Source: Marchantia polymorpha subsp. ruderalis (taxonomy: Eukaryota; Streptophyta; Marchantiopsida; Marchantiales; Marchantiaceae). Taken from it: DNA of 64,000 bases. Within the stretch, counting starts at the first letter, position 1, and every line of letters begins with the position of its first letter. The stretch is from the NCBI GenBank assembly GCA_037833965.1, contig AP031355.1:10875501-10939500 (forward strand), given 5' to 3'. Shown piece after piece: positions 49,881 through 62,900 of the stretch. The notes beneath the pieces are model-generated. The model was not told where the DNA came from, did not search any database, and saw only the letters and a list, made by a program, of their open reading frames with translations. Both the position numbers and the translations under genes were made by a program.

Positions 49881-51214
49881 AGCGCGGGGTTAGTCCGCCT
49901 AACACCCCGCCTCACCCTCTTCTTCCGTTTGTGTGCCAGCAGCAGCGGCAGCAGCAGCACCCGCAGCTGCTGCTGCTGCGGGGGCCTCCCCCTCCAGCTC
50001 CTCCTCTCCTCTTCCTCCTCCTCCTCCTCCTGTCTAGTAGAACTGCAGCGCAGCGCACAGGGCCCCTCCCCCACCTCTCTCCCTCTCCCTCTCTCTTCCC
50101 CTCCCCTTCCCTTCCTTTCGCTTCGCTTGCTTTGCCGCACCCGGCGCAGCGCCCAGCAGAGCACGCACAGCGCGACCCGCGAGGGGGGGCCCTGGGATGA
50201 GTGGACATTCGATTGATGCGATCTGGACGTCGTGCTGCTGCTGCTGCTGGCCTCGGATGGTGTCTGAACAGGTCTGACGGATTGACGGATTGCTGGACCG
50301 AGGACGCCCGATCGCTCGTATGAATGAATCGCACTCCCGGCGAGACAGCGACCGAGCGAGGCGCAGCACCTCGATTCACAATTGAGTGAGTCTGAGTCTG
50401 GCGATTTGTCGAGCCTTAGAGGGAGCGAGAGACAGAGAGCGAGCGAGCGAGCCAAGGTGACAAGGGTGGAGTGAGGTCGATTAGGTTCGTGGCCGGGCTG
50501 GGACGGCGAGCGTTCGATGCGTGTGGGGCGAGACTGTGGTCTGAGGAGGTGAAATTCGAGGGAAGGAGTAGGATCCACGCCTTCTGTGCGGAGCAGATGA
50601 AGAAACGGTGCGCCTGCTGCGAGGAGCTTCTCACAGGACCGGTCTGGATGGAGTGCGTGAGTGAGCGTGCGAGTGCCTGAGTTCGGGGCTCGTGTCATCG
50701 GATTTGCGTGGGGGATGACTGCGTCTGTCGTTCCTCTGAGCAGGTCATTTTTTATGTGTATGTGCACATTTGGCACCACCCGACGCTCTGCGATTCGCTA
50801 GCGCGACGGGCGTCAAGCCTGAGCTCCTCGTCGAGAAGCAGGTTCAATGACTCTGTATGGACTGAATCTCAGCAATGTCTGCAATCAATTGTGATTTTTA
50901 TCACGTGAAGTTTTTATCTTTTTAAGGAACTTCTGGGAACTCGAGGATTTGTTGATATCATCAGCCCCTCTCAATTGAGGTCATTCCTCCATTTCCTTCA
51001 CTTCAAAATCCATATCCAGACTGGGAATTTCGGGCCATGGAAATCAATTGAACTTCTCTACTGGTCGGAAAGTAATGTGCATCAGGAACGCGTTGAAGAC
51101 TATCAAGGATACGGCGTTTTATCAAGCTGGAATACCTAGATCTTTTTCTTTTGTTGGCTCTTCCTTCTCCCGATTTAGATTCAGAGGCTGGCAGCGTTAG
51201 ATTAAACGCCCGAG
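49881..51214 (+). other. Probable LETM1 leader, low-complexity GC/CT-rich
   Basis: CTG/GCA repeats near 49935-49980, CTCCTC runs near 50010-50030 and (CTCC)-type tracts to 50120 are followed by more ordinary sequence up to the ATG at 51215. Long frames seen here on both strands arise from the lack of stops in GC-rich low-complexity DNA. I find no protein family in it, and I read it as promoter plus 5' untranslated region. Confidence 0.45.
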
Positions 51215-54200
51215 ATGGCGTTCCGACAAGCTGGGGCCTCACGGCGGAGGGTTGCGAGTAAAATATACCAGACCCTCGGCGAACATTCTGTGGTGCCAAA
51301 TCCACTTTGGAACACATTCTCTCAATCTAAGTCCTCCTATGCTGATGGACACTCTTTTATCAGACGTCACTACTCTGCGTCCGAATATTTTTTGCATCGT
51401 CGAGATTCAGAGGACGGGTCCACTCAGCCGCGATCCTTGGAGGAACGAAAGGAATTTTCTTACAAGAGTTTTACTGGAACTGGCGTTCCGCATAGCCGAA
51501 TCTGGCCAGAGTTCGCAACAGCTCCGGGGTTAAAGCAGGCTAGAGGGGTGAGTTTCGATCCGCTGAGAAGTAGATTGTTCTCTTCACAGACTCGCGTATT
51601 GTATGGTCCCTCTACTTCATCAGCCAGTGCTGCCGCTCCCACTTCTTACCAGGAAGATGAGGACGCTCAAAAGACAAAGAAAGCGGAGCCTTCTGCCGAA
51701 GAATGTGATCAAGCCGTCGTTGGATTGAGCTCTGCAAAGGCCAAAGTGAAGCAGAATCAAGATGTTGCAAAAAAGAGTGACGCAAGTCAGTCCCAAGGGC
51801 TTGTAAAAAAGTTTTGGAGCGTGATTTTAGGGATCGTGCCTGCTATTAGAGCAATATTGGCTATGAGCAGGTTTGCCATCGGTCTCCTCACTGTGGATTA
51901 GTGCTGTTGCTTGTGGTGTATGTATTATCCCATTTCGCTTTTTTATCGTTCAGATTCACTTAATCGAATTAGGGTTAGGGTTTAAGATGAAGGTCATTGA
52001 ATCCTAAATAGTCCGTGCGAAAGAAGAAAATTCTGTTCGAAATCTGATTAGTTTTTAATGCAACTCGGTTCTTGTTCTGCAGGGAGGACTGGTCGAAGAA
52101 AATATCTGGATGGAAAAAACACATTTGGCAGGAATTGCAGCATTATTGGTTAGGGACCAAACTTCTGTGGGCAGATACGCGCATCTCTTCAAGGCTGCTA
52201 TTGAAACTTGCTGGAGGAAAGAGCCTGACTCGTAGGGAAAGACAGCAGTTAACGAGAACAGCAGCTGACATCTTTAGGCTGGTGCCATTCGCTGTTTTCG
52301 TTATTGTTCCTTTCATGGAGTTTCTGCTTCCGGTTGCTCTCAAATTGTTCCCAAATATGCTCCCTTCCACGTTTCAGGACAAGATGAAGGAACAAGTAAG
52401 TTGTGCATCCACTAGGTTTTCGATGCTGAAGGCCTGCACGCTTCTTGTTGAGAATTGTAGTCTCATCTTTCAAAGGTCTTGCATATCGAATACGGTTTAT
52501 GATGCTTCTCGCAACGTTTGTAAGATCTCTTCTTTCTCAGGTACTGCCTCTGTTCTGAAAATAGAGCTGCCTTCAATGTGTTTGGGTTTTTCTCAGGAGC
52601 AACTCAAAAAGAGATTGAATGCCAGGATACAGTACGCTAAATTCTTGCAAGATACTGTTGGAGAGATGGCCAGAGAGCTCAAATCCACGCGTAGCGGAGA
52701 GCTTCAGAGAACAGCCAACGATCTGGACGAGTTCATGAATAAGGTCTCCTGTTTATTTCTGATGTTCTTGTTTGAAGCGGCTCGAGACCGCTCAGTATTT
52801 GTCTTTGAGTGACATGCGAGAAGGGCTTTGTTTTCCTGCCAGAAGTTGGAGTGAATATGTTTGATTTCGATTATGTAAGCATCACCGATTTTTCCAAAAG
52901 GCATGCGACAGGTGAAGAATATTGAAAAAGTTTTAGGCTTCGCAATATGTAAAGTTGCGTTTGTGTGAGACTGAAATAGCCCTCTTCTCTCTCCTTCCTT
53001 CAATTGGGCAGGTTCGAACTGGAGGGGACGTCACCAATGACGAAATACTGAATTTCGCGAAGCTTTTTAATGATGAACTGACCTTGGACAATATCAGCAG
53101 GTCAGAGGAAGTCGTTGGTTGACACTTTGTACTTAAGCTCTCACATTTCCATCTTCCAATTTTCATATCAAGCGACAAGCTGCGAAAAGTTGATGTAGAA
53201 CACGGGCAGTGTTGTTCGATAGAGACTGTAAAGGTCGGGAATGACATTGGTGAGTTGAATGCAGGCCAAGGCTCGTCAGCATGTGCAAGTACATGGGCAT
53301 CCAGCCCTACGGGACTGATGCTTATCTCCGCTACAGCCTTCGGACAAAATTGAATTGGTAAATTTGTCGTACACTCTTGTTGATTGATCCCGACGTGCTA
53401 AAACTTCGAGAAGGAATTTGACTTTCACACCTACGTTTAAGTCCTGTAAAGTAGTAATGAAACTATCTAAGAGTTTCCTTGATTAGCAATGTGACCATTT
53501 TTCTTCATGTATTCTTGATGCAATCAACTTAGTTCTGCCACAGCAGAAGCGGTCTTATCAGCTAGGTCTTGCTTCAAATCTGACTTCATGTTTACCATGG
53601 CTCACGGGTCTTGCAGGATCAAAACTGATGATAGAATGATCCAATCTGAAGGTGTAGAATCATTGTCAGAGTCCGAGCTTAGGGCGGCATGCAGAGAGCG
53701 AGGAATGCTGGGTTTGTTATCAGTGGACGAAATGAGACAGCAGGTGTGTTTTTGTGCCCTAAGATTCTCCTGTGGTATTTGAAGTTATCATTTGACGGGA
53801 AGTCCCTTAGACGGTCCAATTTTACCCTTTTCACTCTACTTTTTTTGTTAGTTCTGCAGGGTTGGCCATCATTCGGGCAAAATTTTATTTTCCGTTGTAT
53901 GATTTGCAAATGGCACCTCATTCAGTCTGAAAGCCTCGTAATGACTCCTTTTGTATGTATGTGCAGCTAAACGACTGGCTTGACCTTTCTCTGCAAAAGT
54001 CTGTGCCATCTTCGCTGTTGATTCTGTCGAGGTATTCCTTCCGTGACAGTATCGACACTATCCTTTAAAGAAGCAGATTTAACACTTGTGGAACGTCACT
54101 CGATCATTTTCAAATGCCTTTGCATGCAGTATATGTGGCCATCGCTTGTCTTCACCTAGAACATTATCTTCCTTCCTTTCTTATCTCAGGATAATTCAGA

Positions 54201-57200
54201 GCACTTATGGTCCGTGTCACCGTCTCGCAGAGCTTTCATGGTGTCAGGAAGGATTCGGCCTGAAGAGGCGATGCAGGCCACTCTTTCATCTCTACCTGAC
54301 GAGGTGGTGGATTCTATCGGCACTGTATCTGCTGCTGGTGAAGATGCATTAGCAGAGCGCAAACGTAAACTGGAGTTCCTGAAAGAGCAAGAAGCACTCA
54401 TTAAGGTCACGACGACATATTCCCTTGCTTGTTTGTCTGATGTAGATATCAGAGGTACTCAGATTGTTGTACGACTGCATCTATGCATCAAGGTCTGTCG
54501 AGATTATGTCCTGATCTGTGCACCACAAATGAACATCTGAGTCTCTAAGTAAAAAACTGACACCTTAATCAGCATTATCACTATGTCCACAGAAAGGTCA
54601 TGACATGCGGGCATTTAAGTAAGAATGAAATTTTATTAACAAGACCGCCACCCAACGATACTCTCTTGAGAAAATTATTCTACTCAAGTTAAGTTTCTGA
54701 ATTTACTAAGAGGAGCATTAATGACTTTCCTCGTTTGGTGGACTTGATGTATCCCTTACCTCCTTAACAAAGTTGGAGGTGTAGAGGAAATTTGACTGTT
54801 GACGGGGATTAACTCATGCTGGAAACTGGCCGTTCTGGGCACACGAAGATTGTGGCCGACTCACAGGCATTTGCCGTTCTGCTAGTATATAATCCACCAG
54901 CATGAAAAGAGCTACCCATCAACACGATCGGGTTTGTCCGTCCTCCGGGCTCTTCCGCTCCGGAGCGCTGGAATGAATTCTGGGACGTGATACAGGTTCC
55001 ACAGACACTCTCTCTTCCTGGGAGGTACAGCAGTGGACGTTGTTATTTTGCGTTCTTTCCTTGTAGCAGATTGGACAGTAATGGCAAAGAGGGTGGCCCC
55101 TATCTCCGAACCCAAAGTCGAAGGGTTTCACATGGGGCAGATCTCTACCCCCTCCGTAAAAGAACTTATGGTCGGGTATTGTGATGTGGAAGGTAGCCTT
55201 TGTTTAATGTCCGTCGAGGAGCGTTCGTGAAGTAGGTGTATTATCCACATTAGTTGAAGGAATCTTCTCTTGACTGTCAAGGCCAGGAATTTACCTGATT
55301 CGTGCAGCAGTCTAAAACCCTGTATCTTTACTTTCCGTCTCCAGTTTACCATCACACAGTTCGATCTGGGTTTCCCACTTCCTTTTTACATGCCACACTG
55401 TTGATATGCCATTCTTGCTCAAGAAATGGCTCGTTGGGATAGTTAGCACGATATGTCTGGGCACTGAAGATAAACTTCTGTTCCACAGCTACAACAGAGT
55501 TTGTTTTTGTTCCTACCTCCCTGCCATCACCCACTGGATGTTGGAACTCGAAAACTGCTTGCGGTTTCTTCGCCTATGCTGCTACTGAGCTCAGTTCATA
55601 GTTTACTGCCTGCGGAGTGCTCTTTTCTATTCTGGATTTATGTAGCACACCCCCATGCTGTGCAAGTGCAGAACCTTGTCTAAAACTTACATGACTTGTC
55701 TTTTCCACCTACTTCTGACTTTTGACCATTTTATTTGTACGTAGTTCTACTTGTCTTCATTTTGTTGCTTACCTCGACTATCAGTGTCTCGTGTGTGAAG
55801 ACAAGCGAGAAAATCACGTGCTTTTCTCGCTTCTCTTCACGGATGGTTTTCCTTTTTCAACAGCTAGCACGCAGTATTCTGCTTTCGATGCTCTCACACT
55901 GCTGCTTCTGTTCTGTAGTGTTTGTCAGTTATAATGTATCGATGTACGTCGTAGCAAGAGCCCCTGCGGTTGTACCTCCCAGATCTATACTCTATGGTCC
56001 GCGTGCGTGTTAAGCACGTGTGGATGTCCACGTGTAATTTTGATTGTTTACAACATGGAAGCTTGCTGGCAGTTTGAGAGTTGTGAGGATTGTGTACGAT
56101 TGGAAAGTTCTTTCCCGATTTTGTTCGTTCTCCTGTTTTTCGCCATATTTTGATCAAGGTCTTATGTAGAAATAGATCGTGCATGATATTAATTTGAAGC
56201 GAGTCTTCATACCAAGGATATTTCAAATTGTTCGTTAACAAGGGATTATGTCAAGTTGATTGGTTTTTATTGACGGTCGGTCTCGGTTTTCCGCGTACTG
56301 TTAGCTCCAATTATCTGAACTCAAATAAGCTTAACCTTTTTCACCACCTGATCTTTTCTTAAGCTGGCGGACAAGGATTTTCTTGGTAACGGCGTGTCTT
56401 CAGTGTTCTCTCTTGCGTTGCTTATTTTTTGGGGAAAGTTCAGCAGTTAAAACTAAGTCTCCAGTAATATGCATTTGCAGGAGGTGCATCAGCATGGTTT
56501 GACATGTTAGTATCTTACTAGTTTGCTTGTTGAGGTCAGCCTGAGAATCAAGTTTTTTTAAACTTAGTTTCTGATTATCAATTTTTTTACGCAGGAAGAA
56601 GCAGCAAAAGAGATGGAAGAGCAAGAAAGGGCTAAGATTGAGCAAGAAAGACAGAAAGCTGAGGAAAAGATTAAGCTGGTTGAGGAGGACATTTCCTTTC
56701 ATCAAGAAAATGTTGCAAATGCCCAAGAGGGCCAGCAGATGGCTCAGCAGATGGCTGAATCGAAATCCATCGATAAGAAGGAAGAGCTGTGTAAGATCAG
56801 TAGCGCACTGGCCGTTCTGGCTTCTGCTTCGGTAAGTGACTTCGTTACACTTATAACGTCATTGTGTTTCTTTTCTTGGCATTCTAGTTGCAAAGGCAAT
56901 ACCAATCGTGACAGCATACACGCCCTAGTGCGGTGGCAATAAGAATAGTCCCGTTTTAGTTTCCATTAGGTGCGAAGCAGCTACATTTGTTGATGGACTT
57001 GTTGCTAGGGACATTGTGATGAGGTTTGAAATGTATTGCCTTTAGGTAGTAACTTTTCCCTTGTTCTGACTTTACTCTTCTGTTCGTCATCTCCGCAGTC
57101 TGTCAGCAAGGAGCGTGGCGAGTTCTTAAGGCTTGTCAATAGAGAGGTGAGATCAGTTCCTTTGGAGGTATTTGGTTGGTATGGTATTGATAGTTATGCT

Positions 57201-58532
57201 TTCAATTTTGTGAAATTTTTATATGCATGGATATCGCATGGAAATTGTCGCGAGTCACCTAATAAATACGGAGGTTTTTCATTATGAACAGATTCAGCTG
57301 TACAACAATATGGTCGCTAAGGAAGGTACTCCCGAGGAGGAAGAGGCCCGCAAAGCCTACAGAGCAGCTAGAGAAGACAGTGATCATGCTGCCGAAGTCG
57401 CCTCCGAGAGTCGTGTTTCTTCCGCTCTAATTGAAAGGGTGCGTTTGTCTGGGCTCTCTTACTATGATAAACGTGAATGTCTGTTTGCCAGTGCTTGGAC
57501 TCTTTGGAATGTTATCCTGAGGGGCCCTACAGATGCCCAGTTCAATTTGTATGGTGCCTAAAGTGCCAGCAGCAACGGCCAAGAAACTTTTTGGAAAGGG
57601 AAGAGTTATCAGTTGTCAGCTGCACAACCAAGTGCTGTTTTGCGCAATTGATATTTTTTTGTATTTTTCCAACAGGTTGATGCCATGTTGCATAAGCTGG
57701 AGAAGGAACTTGATGACGTCGACGAGAAAATTGGTGACCGGTGGAGGATACTCGATAGGTATATAGATATTTACGTAACATAGAGGACCGTACGAAGTTG
57801 AAGATATTTAATTGCACGAGGTTTTATTTTGTATCATACATAATCTGGTCTTGGAACTGTAATTTATATTGACACGTTTGTTTTGGATGGAGTAAATGGA
57901 CTAACATCTTGTACATATTCTGGTAAAGCCTCAAGTTCACGATTTTGCTTTAGTCCGGCTTGTGATGATGGTCATGTGGCCTTCAGTCACTGAGGGGCAT
58001 CTTTTGGGTTCCAGGGATTATGATGGTAAAGTTACAGCGGAAGAAGTTGCTGCTGCGGCCATGTATTTGAAGGATACCCTCGGTCAGGAGAATTTACAGG
58101 AGCTAATCAGCAAATTGGCGAAGGATGAAGGTATGCACACTCTTATGATTTTAGTCGTACATGTACTCTAAGTCATGTAACTTCTTTTGAAGTTGTAAGT
58201 CGTTTTAGGTTTGACGTATACTGAGGCATGCGTAAGTAAGTTCGAAACTACTCACTCCTTTTACAACTATACGAAAAGCATTACCATCTTTGTAGTAAAC
58301 CTGGGGTAAGAATTGGGACTATCTGACTCAGGCCGCTGAGGGCAATCACAAGTATATTCCTAGGATGATGATTAGTAGCTAAATATCTTGGGTTTTGGTT
58401 TGGACAGATGGGAAAATTTTGGTGGAGGACATTGTAAAGCTCGGAAGCTCTGCAGATGTAGAGGAAGAACATCAAAGTGAAGGACACGGTGACGATGGGA
58501 GAGAACAGCAAAAGCAACCTGTGTCCTTGTAG
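51215..58532 (+). CDS. LETM1: LETM1 family mitochondrial inner-membrane protein
   Basis: Fourteen exons, all phase-consistent: 51215-51870, 52083-52395, 52597-52743, 53012-53100, 53265-53357, 53617-53743, 53967-54031, 54231-54405, 56595-56831, 57099-57146, 57292-57438, 57676-57758, 58015-58130 and 58408-58532, giving 806 residues. The N-terminus is rich in Arg/Ser and suits a mitochondrial presequence. The LETM1 hallmark transmembrane segment LVPFAVFVIVPFMEFLLP, followed by LKLFPNMLPSTF, is at about 285-316. The ribosome-binding-like LETM1 domain follows (SMCKYMGIQPYGTDAYLRY; LNDWLDLSLQKSVPSSLLILSR), then SSLPDEVVDSIG and a coiled coil (about 540-590). An EF-hand with the loop DRDYDGKVTAEE is at 726-737. 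LETM1 proteins support K+/H+ or Ca2+/H+ exchange and mitochondrial translation. Length is close to that of plant relatives. Intron 8 (2.2 kb) is unusually long. Confidence 0.96.
51969..51984 (+). repeat. Short telomere-like tract in LETM1 intron 1
   Basis: TTAGGGTTAGGGTTTA resembles the plant telomere repeat (TTTAGGG) and its human-type variant. It is too short for an old telomere fusion; it may act as a telo-box-type element in the first intron. Confidence 0.7.
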
Positions 58533-59433
58533 ATTCAGCCCCTGACAATTATAATTTCATGCTTAGTTAGAGCTTTGGTGTACAGTGAGAGAGGGAGAGT
58601 AAACTGTTGAGATGTGGGGCTAGGCTACCTTGAGGTTGACTCACGCCTAATCTTGTTGAGTCTTTTAGGTTGATTCCCTATGCATGCCTGCAGAAGATAT
58701 ATATGAAAGCTATATCATGCCAGCTTCCGGTCGTAGGGAAGTACGGGAACTTTGTCCCTTGACCACGAGGAGTGGTCATTATTGTGAATGAATGATCAGT
58801 CAGTCTGTCACCATATAACGGCCTCGGCTATACAAGTGTCTCGCCGTGTAATTTTGTTGCTCATAAATGATATTGCAGTCTCAGTGCAGAGGCTGTATGC
58901 CCTTGTGAATGATGTCGCCCTCCATGCTCACCATCCCTTATGTTTCGCTTTTTCATATACATTCGAATGATTGTAATTTTGATCCATGCTTTTAACAGAA
59001 ACGATTTTTAGTCGTACTCCCTATGGAGGCTGAGTTAGAGAATCTTCATCTACATTGGGGAAACTCTTTGAGTGACCTGGAGCCCTAGCCGGTGGCTCCA
59101 GGCCCCTCTTAGAGAAGCTTCTGTCAGTTGCTTTTCTCCAAGAACATTGGTTCTTCGAACCGACTGTTTTTCCGTTGGTACTCGTGTTTTCTATCATTTC
59201 TTTCATTATTTTAATCATTTTTTTAACTTATATTCTTTGTCTTTATATATTCAATCTAATAAGCTACTAATTTCGATTTATTTCTGGTTGCGAATTCCTG
59301 TGAAAGTTTGTTAATTGTTACCTGCTACGCAAGATCATGATGGTTTCTTCTATACCCAGAAATCGCCGCAAAACTCACTCTACGGTGACGGAACCCTCTT
59401 CACTAGCCTTGATCCAATGGTCTGATCACAAGT
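58533..59433. other. LETM1 3' flank, probable 3' untranslated region
   Basis: No coding frame. Sequence up to about 58980 is T/G-rich, as plant 3' ends are, with TGTAA and AATGAA-like elements. From 59000 on I see only small inverted repeats such as GGAGCC...GGCTCC near 59077-59098. Confidence 0.4.
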
Positions 59434-59934
59434 GTGGACTGTGATGTCTTGAAACTGCTACCATGTGTGTTTTTTCGCGTGGTAGAATTTTACAATCCAT
59501 CGCCCATTCTTGTTCAGTTGAAGAAGGGTACTTGTATCGTACCTGAATTCCGAGGTTATGTATATACTTCATGTGATAGGAAATTTAGATTCGTGTCATT
59601 TTCTAGCTATTTCGTACGTACTTTCGCCAGTTATAAGAAGTTTGACCGCCGCAAGGTTGTGTCTAGGTTTCGGTCGCCGGAGAAAGCGGCCTTTCACATT
59701 TGTCTCTTTGGCATCCCTGGTTACTTTGTCTGTTTGCCAGATTTGGTCCCTGATTATAACTCAATTTCGTGGTTTTTCACTCTTCTTAAGTGGCTTCGGA
59801 AGGGATTTTTCCCTGCAACGCCCAGCGCCCGCTCTAAGTGGTCGATTTTTGGGACAGAAAAGGCTCGAATTATAGTGGTGCTTAGAAAGCTGGAATGCAT
59901 GCAGGTTCGAGCGGGGAAAGAGCTTTTGTTGTAG
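59434..59934 (+). CDS. Hypothetical open frame, 166 codons, unrecognised
   Basis: A single uninterrupted frame, rich in aromatic and basic residues (for example VEFYNPSPILVQLKKG and FRSPEKAAFHICLFGIPG), with no family I can name. It has no clear signal peptide, no repeats and no splice partner that I could fit. It may be a remnant of a mobile element, an exon of an unseen gene, or chance. The start was taken as the first ATG in frame. Confidence 0.22.
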   Translation: MDCDVLKLLPCVFFRVVEFYNPSPILVQLKKGTCIVPEFRGYVYTSCDRKFRFVSFSSYFVRTFASYKKFDRRKVVSRFRSPEKAAFHICLFGIPGYFVCLPDLVPDYNSISWFFTLLKWLRKGFFPATPSARSKWSIFGTEKARIIVVLRKLECMQVRAGKELLL

Positions 59935-62900
59935 AAAAGATTGACATCCTTTTTTGATTGACTAAATGTTCTCACCAGATCGGCAGTACAAGTGTGCGAC
60001 AAGTGACACTTATCTGGTGATTAAGTGGATGTACAGCAACTGGTTGTTACGCTGATTGGTTACAAGTAATAACGGTTTAATGTTGAAGGTTGATGAGGTG
60101 ACATTGGCAGTCCGTTGGTACGGTTTATATGCTTCAACATATAAAAGCATTTAGCTCTCATCCAGACTCTGAGAGTAGCAACGGGTTCGTTCCGCCCATA
60201 CATATGTAACTCAGACTCCAATCACATTCATGAGTGAGATACTGAGGCATACAAACATGGATGACACCTATTTCAATGTGTGGAAGCATAAAATGCTTAA
60301 CTCGAGCATCTATTATGGTTGCAAGAGAGGCCATCTTATGCTTCCAGACTTTGAATTAGTTGTCATACAAGAATATAATACTTCCGAACGAAGTAAACTA
60401 TGTTCGTCCAACACTTCAGGTGGGAGTGAACACGAGACTCACCAGCAACATCTCCTCGATACGCAGTAAATTCACGGGTACCATCAAATATTTGCCAGTA
60501 TGCCTCTCCATTCTTGCTCTTTGATATTCTGGGGTGTTGTCAAATTTACTAAGCTTAATTAGGATGATCTGGTTCATTAGGAGTTAGAACTCACGTCAAT
60601 GTCGATTAATCCTTTGTAGGAAGGATGGCTGCACAGAAGAATAGCATCATCTACCAGCATCTGAGACTTGAGTGGGTGCATTTGATGTTGCTGAATCAGG
60701 ATTAGCGGCTGTTAATGTCTATGATTTGGAGTGCGTAGATCATACCTCGTATCATCCGCCAGTTGACCACGTACTGTGTTGTTGTCCTTGGACAGAATGA
60801 TGGGCATCATGAAAACGAGGATGATGATATCCTATTGAGCACGCACCGGTCTTCAGCTGATTCTCCGTCTGTATGTCCGTAAACGTGCCCAGATGATCAT
60901 TGCTTCATGATGTGTCGAAAACAGTGTTGGTCTCTTCGCTTTGCTTGCTGATTATAAGTCGAGGTTTAGAAGTCAGAAGTCGGTTCAAAAGTTGGGATAT
61001 CGAACTGCAACAGAGATAAGGACAGACAGATGTTTGCAGGCTTGTTGTTCCAGACAACTGGATCGGTGGTCAGTCGAGGGCAGAAATGTTCAGTCATTGG
61101 AGGTCAACGACTGTTTACATCGAGTTAGAATCGTGAAATATTGTCAGATAGAGAATTGTACCAAACGGAAGTGGACATTCTCCTATTACGTCGAGTTCTT
61201 TAAGGTGATTTTCAGAAGGCAATCCTCGTTTCCCTATCTGACTTCTCAGTTTTTGCACTGTCAGAAGAGTTGTTGCTGCCTGCACCTTTAAGGCCACTAC
61301 TTTCTGGGCTATCGGCGACATCTTTCTTCACCATTTCAGCTGGGAGACAAACAGCTTTCTCAAGGACAGACGTCTGCATGGGCAGTAAATGCACCAGTGT
61401 ACATGTAGTTAGTTCAGCAACTTTGACGGTGTTCTACATATCCTTCTGGATGACGTCCTTTTTTATTTTAATCGAAGGTTTGCCTTAGCGGTTAGGTGTC
61501 GATATGCTTACTCAGCATTTTATCGCAGCCATCTTTGCCACAATCCTCGGAGACTTGTCGATAATGTGGATAATATTGAACATTAGCTCGTGACCATCAC
61601 TGGGTAAGTCGCTTATCTTGTTTCCGCGTTCCTGTCTTCCGATTTTTGTGTCTGATCAGCAGTACGTTCAGGATGGATCCCCTTTACCCGTAACCAGGTG
61701 TGGAGGATGTCTTCAAGATACATTGAGGATGCATTGATTGATTAGAGTCCGTACTTTTTGTTCTGTTTGTTCCACATGACAGGGTGATCAGAAAGAAGTG
61801 GATCGAGAAGCCATGGCTGTCTGATGTGCCGGCTCGCTCCCCCTTATCTTGCCGTGCCCCTCCTTCTCTAACTCTTTCGTTTGTTTATCACAATACTTTG
61901 AATCAACTCGGTAGATTATGATCACACTTGGAGGTCGATTAGAGATTTTGAAACGAGATTACAACACAAAGCATTTTTGTGTCTGATAAGGTCTGTGGAA
62001 AGGTACGGTAGAATGATTGGACAAGCAGTAGCTTCACATGGATAGTTCTACAGACCGGTCATTAATGTGATGCAGGTCAGCAAGGTACAAGGCTATGATT
62101 GTACAGGCAGTGAATTTATTGCCCTTTTCGTTCTCCTCATTCATTGTCCTTCGATTTAAAACTTCTGCGAGTTAAGATCGTGCCAGCAGCCATGGACGGA
62201 CTTGGACTGGGGTTACATGCTACGAAGGTGCCACGATGTCACTATCCTCGTGGGTTTTGCCTAAGGGTGTCTGAGCATTCTGAAGCTCTCATCAGAGGAA
62301 AATGTTGGTGAACTAATCATCTTGGATCTTCGGGAGCACAGTGAGTTCGCCTGTATGAGGTCATGGATGGTGAGACCAGAGACAACCCGAGCCGATGCTA
62401 GTTTGCGTCTGTGACTAAGCAGGATTCGAGATGTGAGACCTTATTTTGAGCTTGAGCCTTCAATCCTGCGTTGTTATGCACTAATTTATCTATCTTAAAG
62501 ATTCCTTCCGTTTTACACCACATCTGTGACCATCCGCCGGAGTTGCAGATCCCATAGGATCTAACAGTCCCTGCCTCAGTAAAACTTCCCGACATTCGGA
62601 ACATGTCATTCAGTACACTTTCAATTAATGCTGTTCCTGTCGAGCGCTAACGCTTACACATCACTGATAGGATTACCGGTTGCGCCTGACTCTCTCTGTG
62701 GTTGGTGACCAGAACCAGTAGGTCCAGGAGTCGGGAGAAAGGATGAGCCTCAACTACTGGCGACTGTCAGGAATCATCATTGGGGACAGTAGTGTTCTAA
62801 AGTACCAATCATTGCACACCATCTTGAACACATCAAGCGTATCAACGCGTCTGCTATCTTTCCTCATCCATTCGCATTGATCTGGAACCTCTGTCAATGC

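Noticed and set aside
49772-50779. 335-codon minus-strand open frame upstream of LETM1
   Set aside because: It lies in GC-rich CTG/CTCC low-complexity DNA where stops are rare on every frame; overlapping frames on both strands are equally open, and no domain is seen.
51969-51984. Interstitial telomere from chromosome fusion
   Set aside because: Only about two units are present; this is better read as a telo-box-like intronic motif.
61212-61394. Possible terminal exon on the minus strand (LEKAVCLPAEMVKKDVADS)
   Set aside because: An acceptor-like sequence precedes it, but no upstream exon with matching phase or known family could be found.
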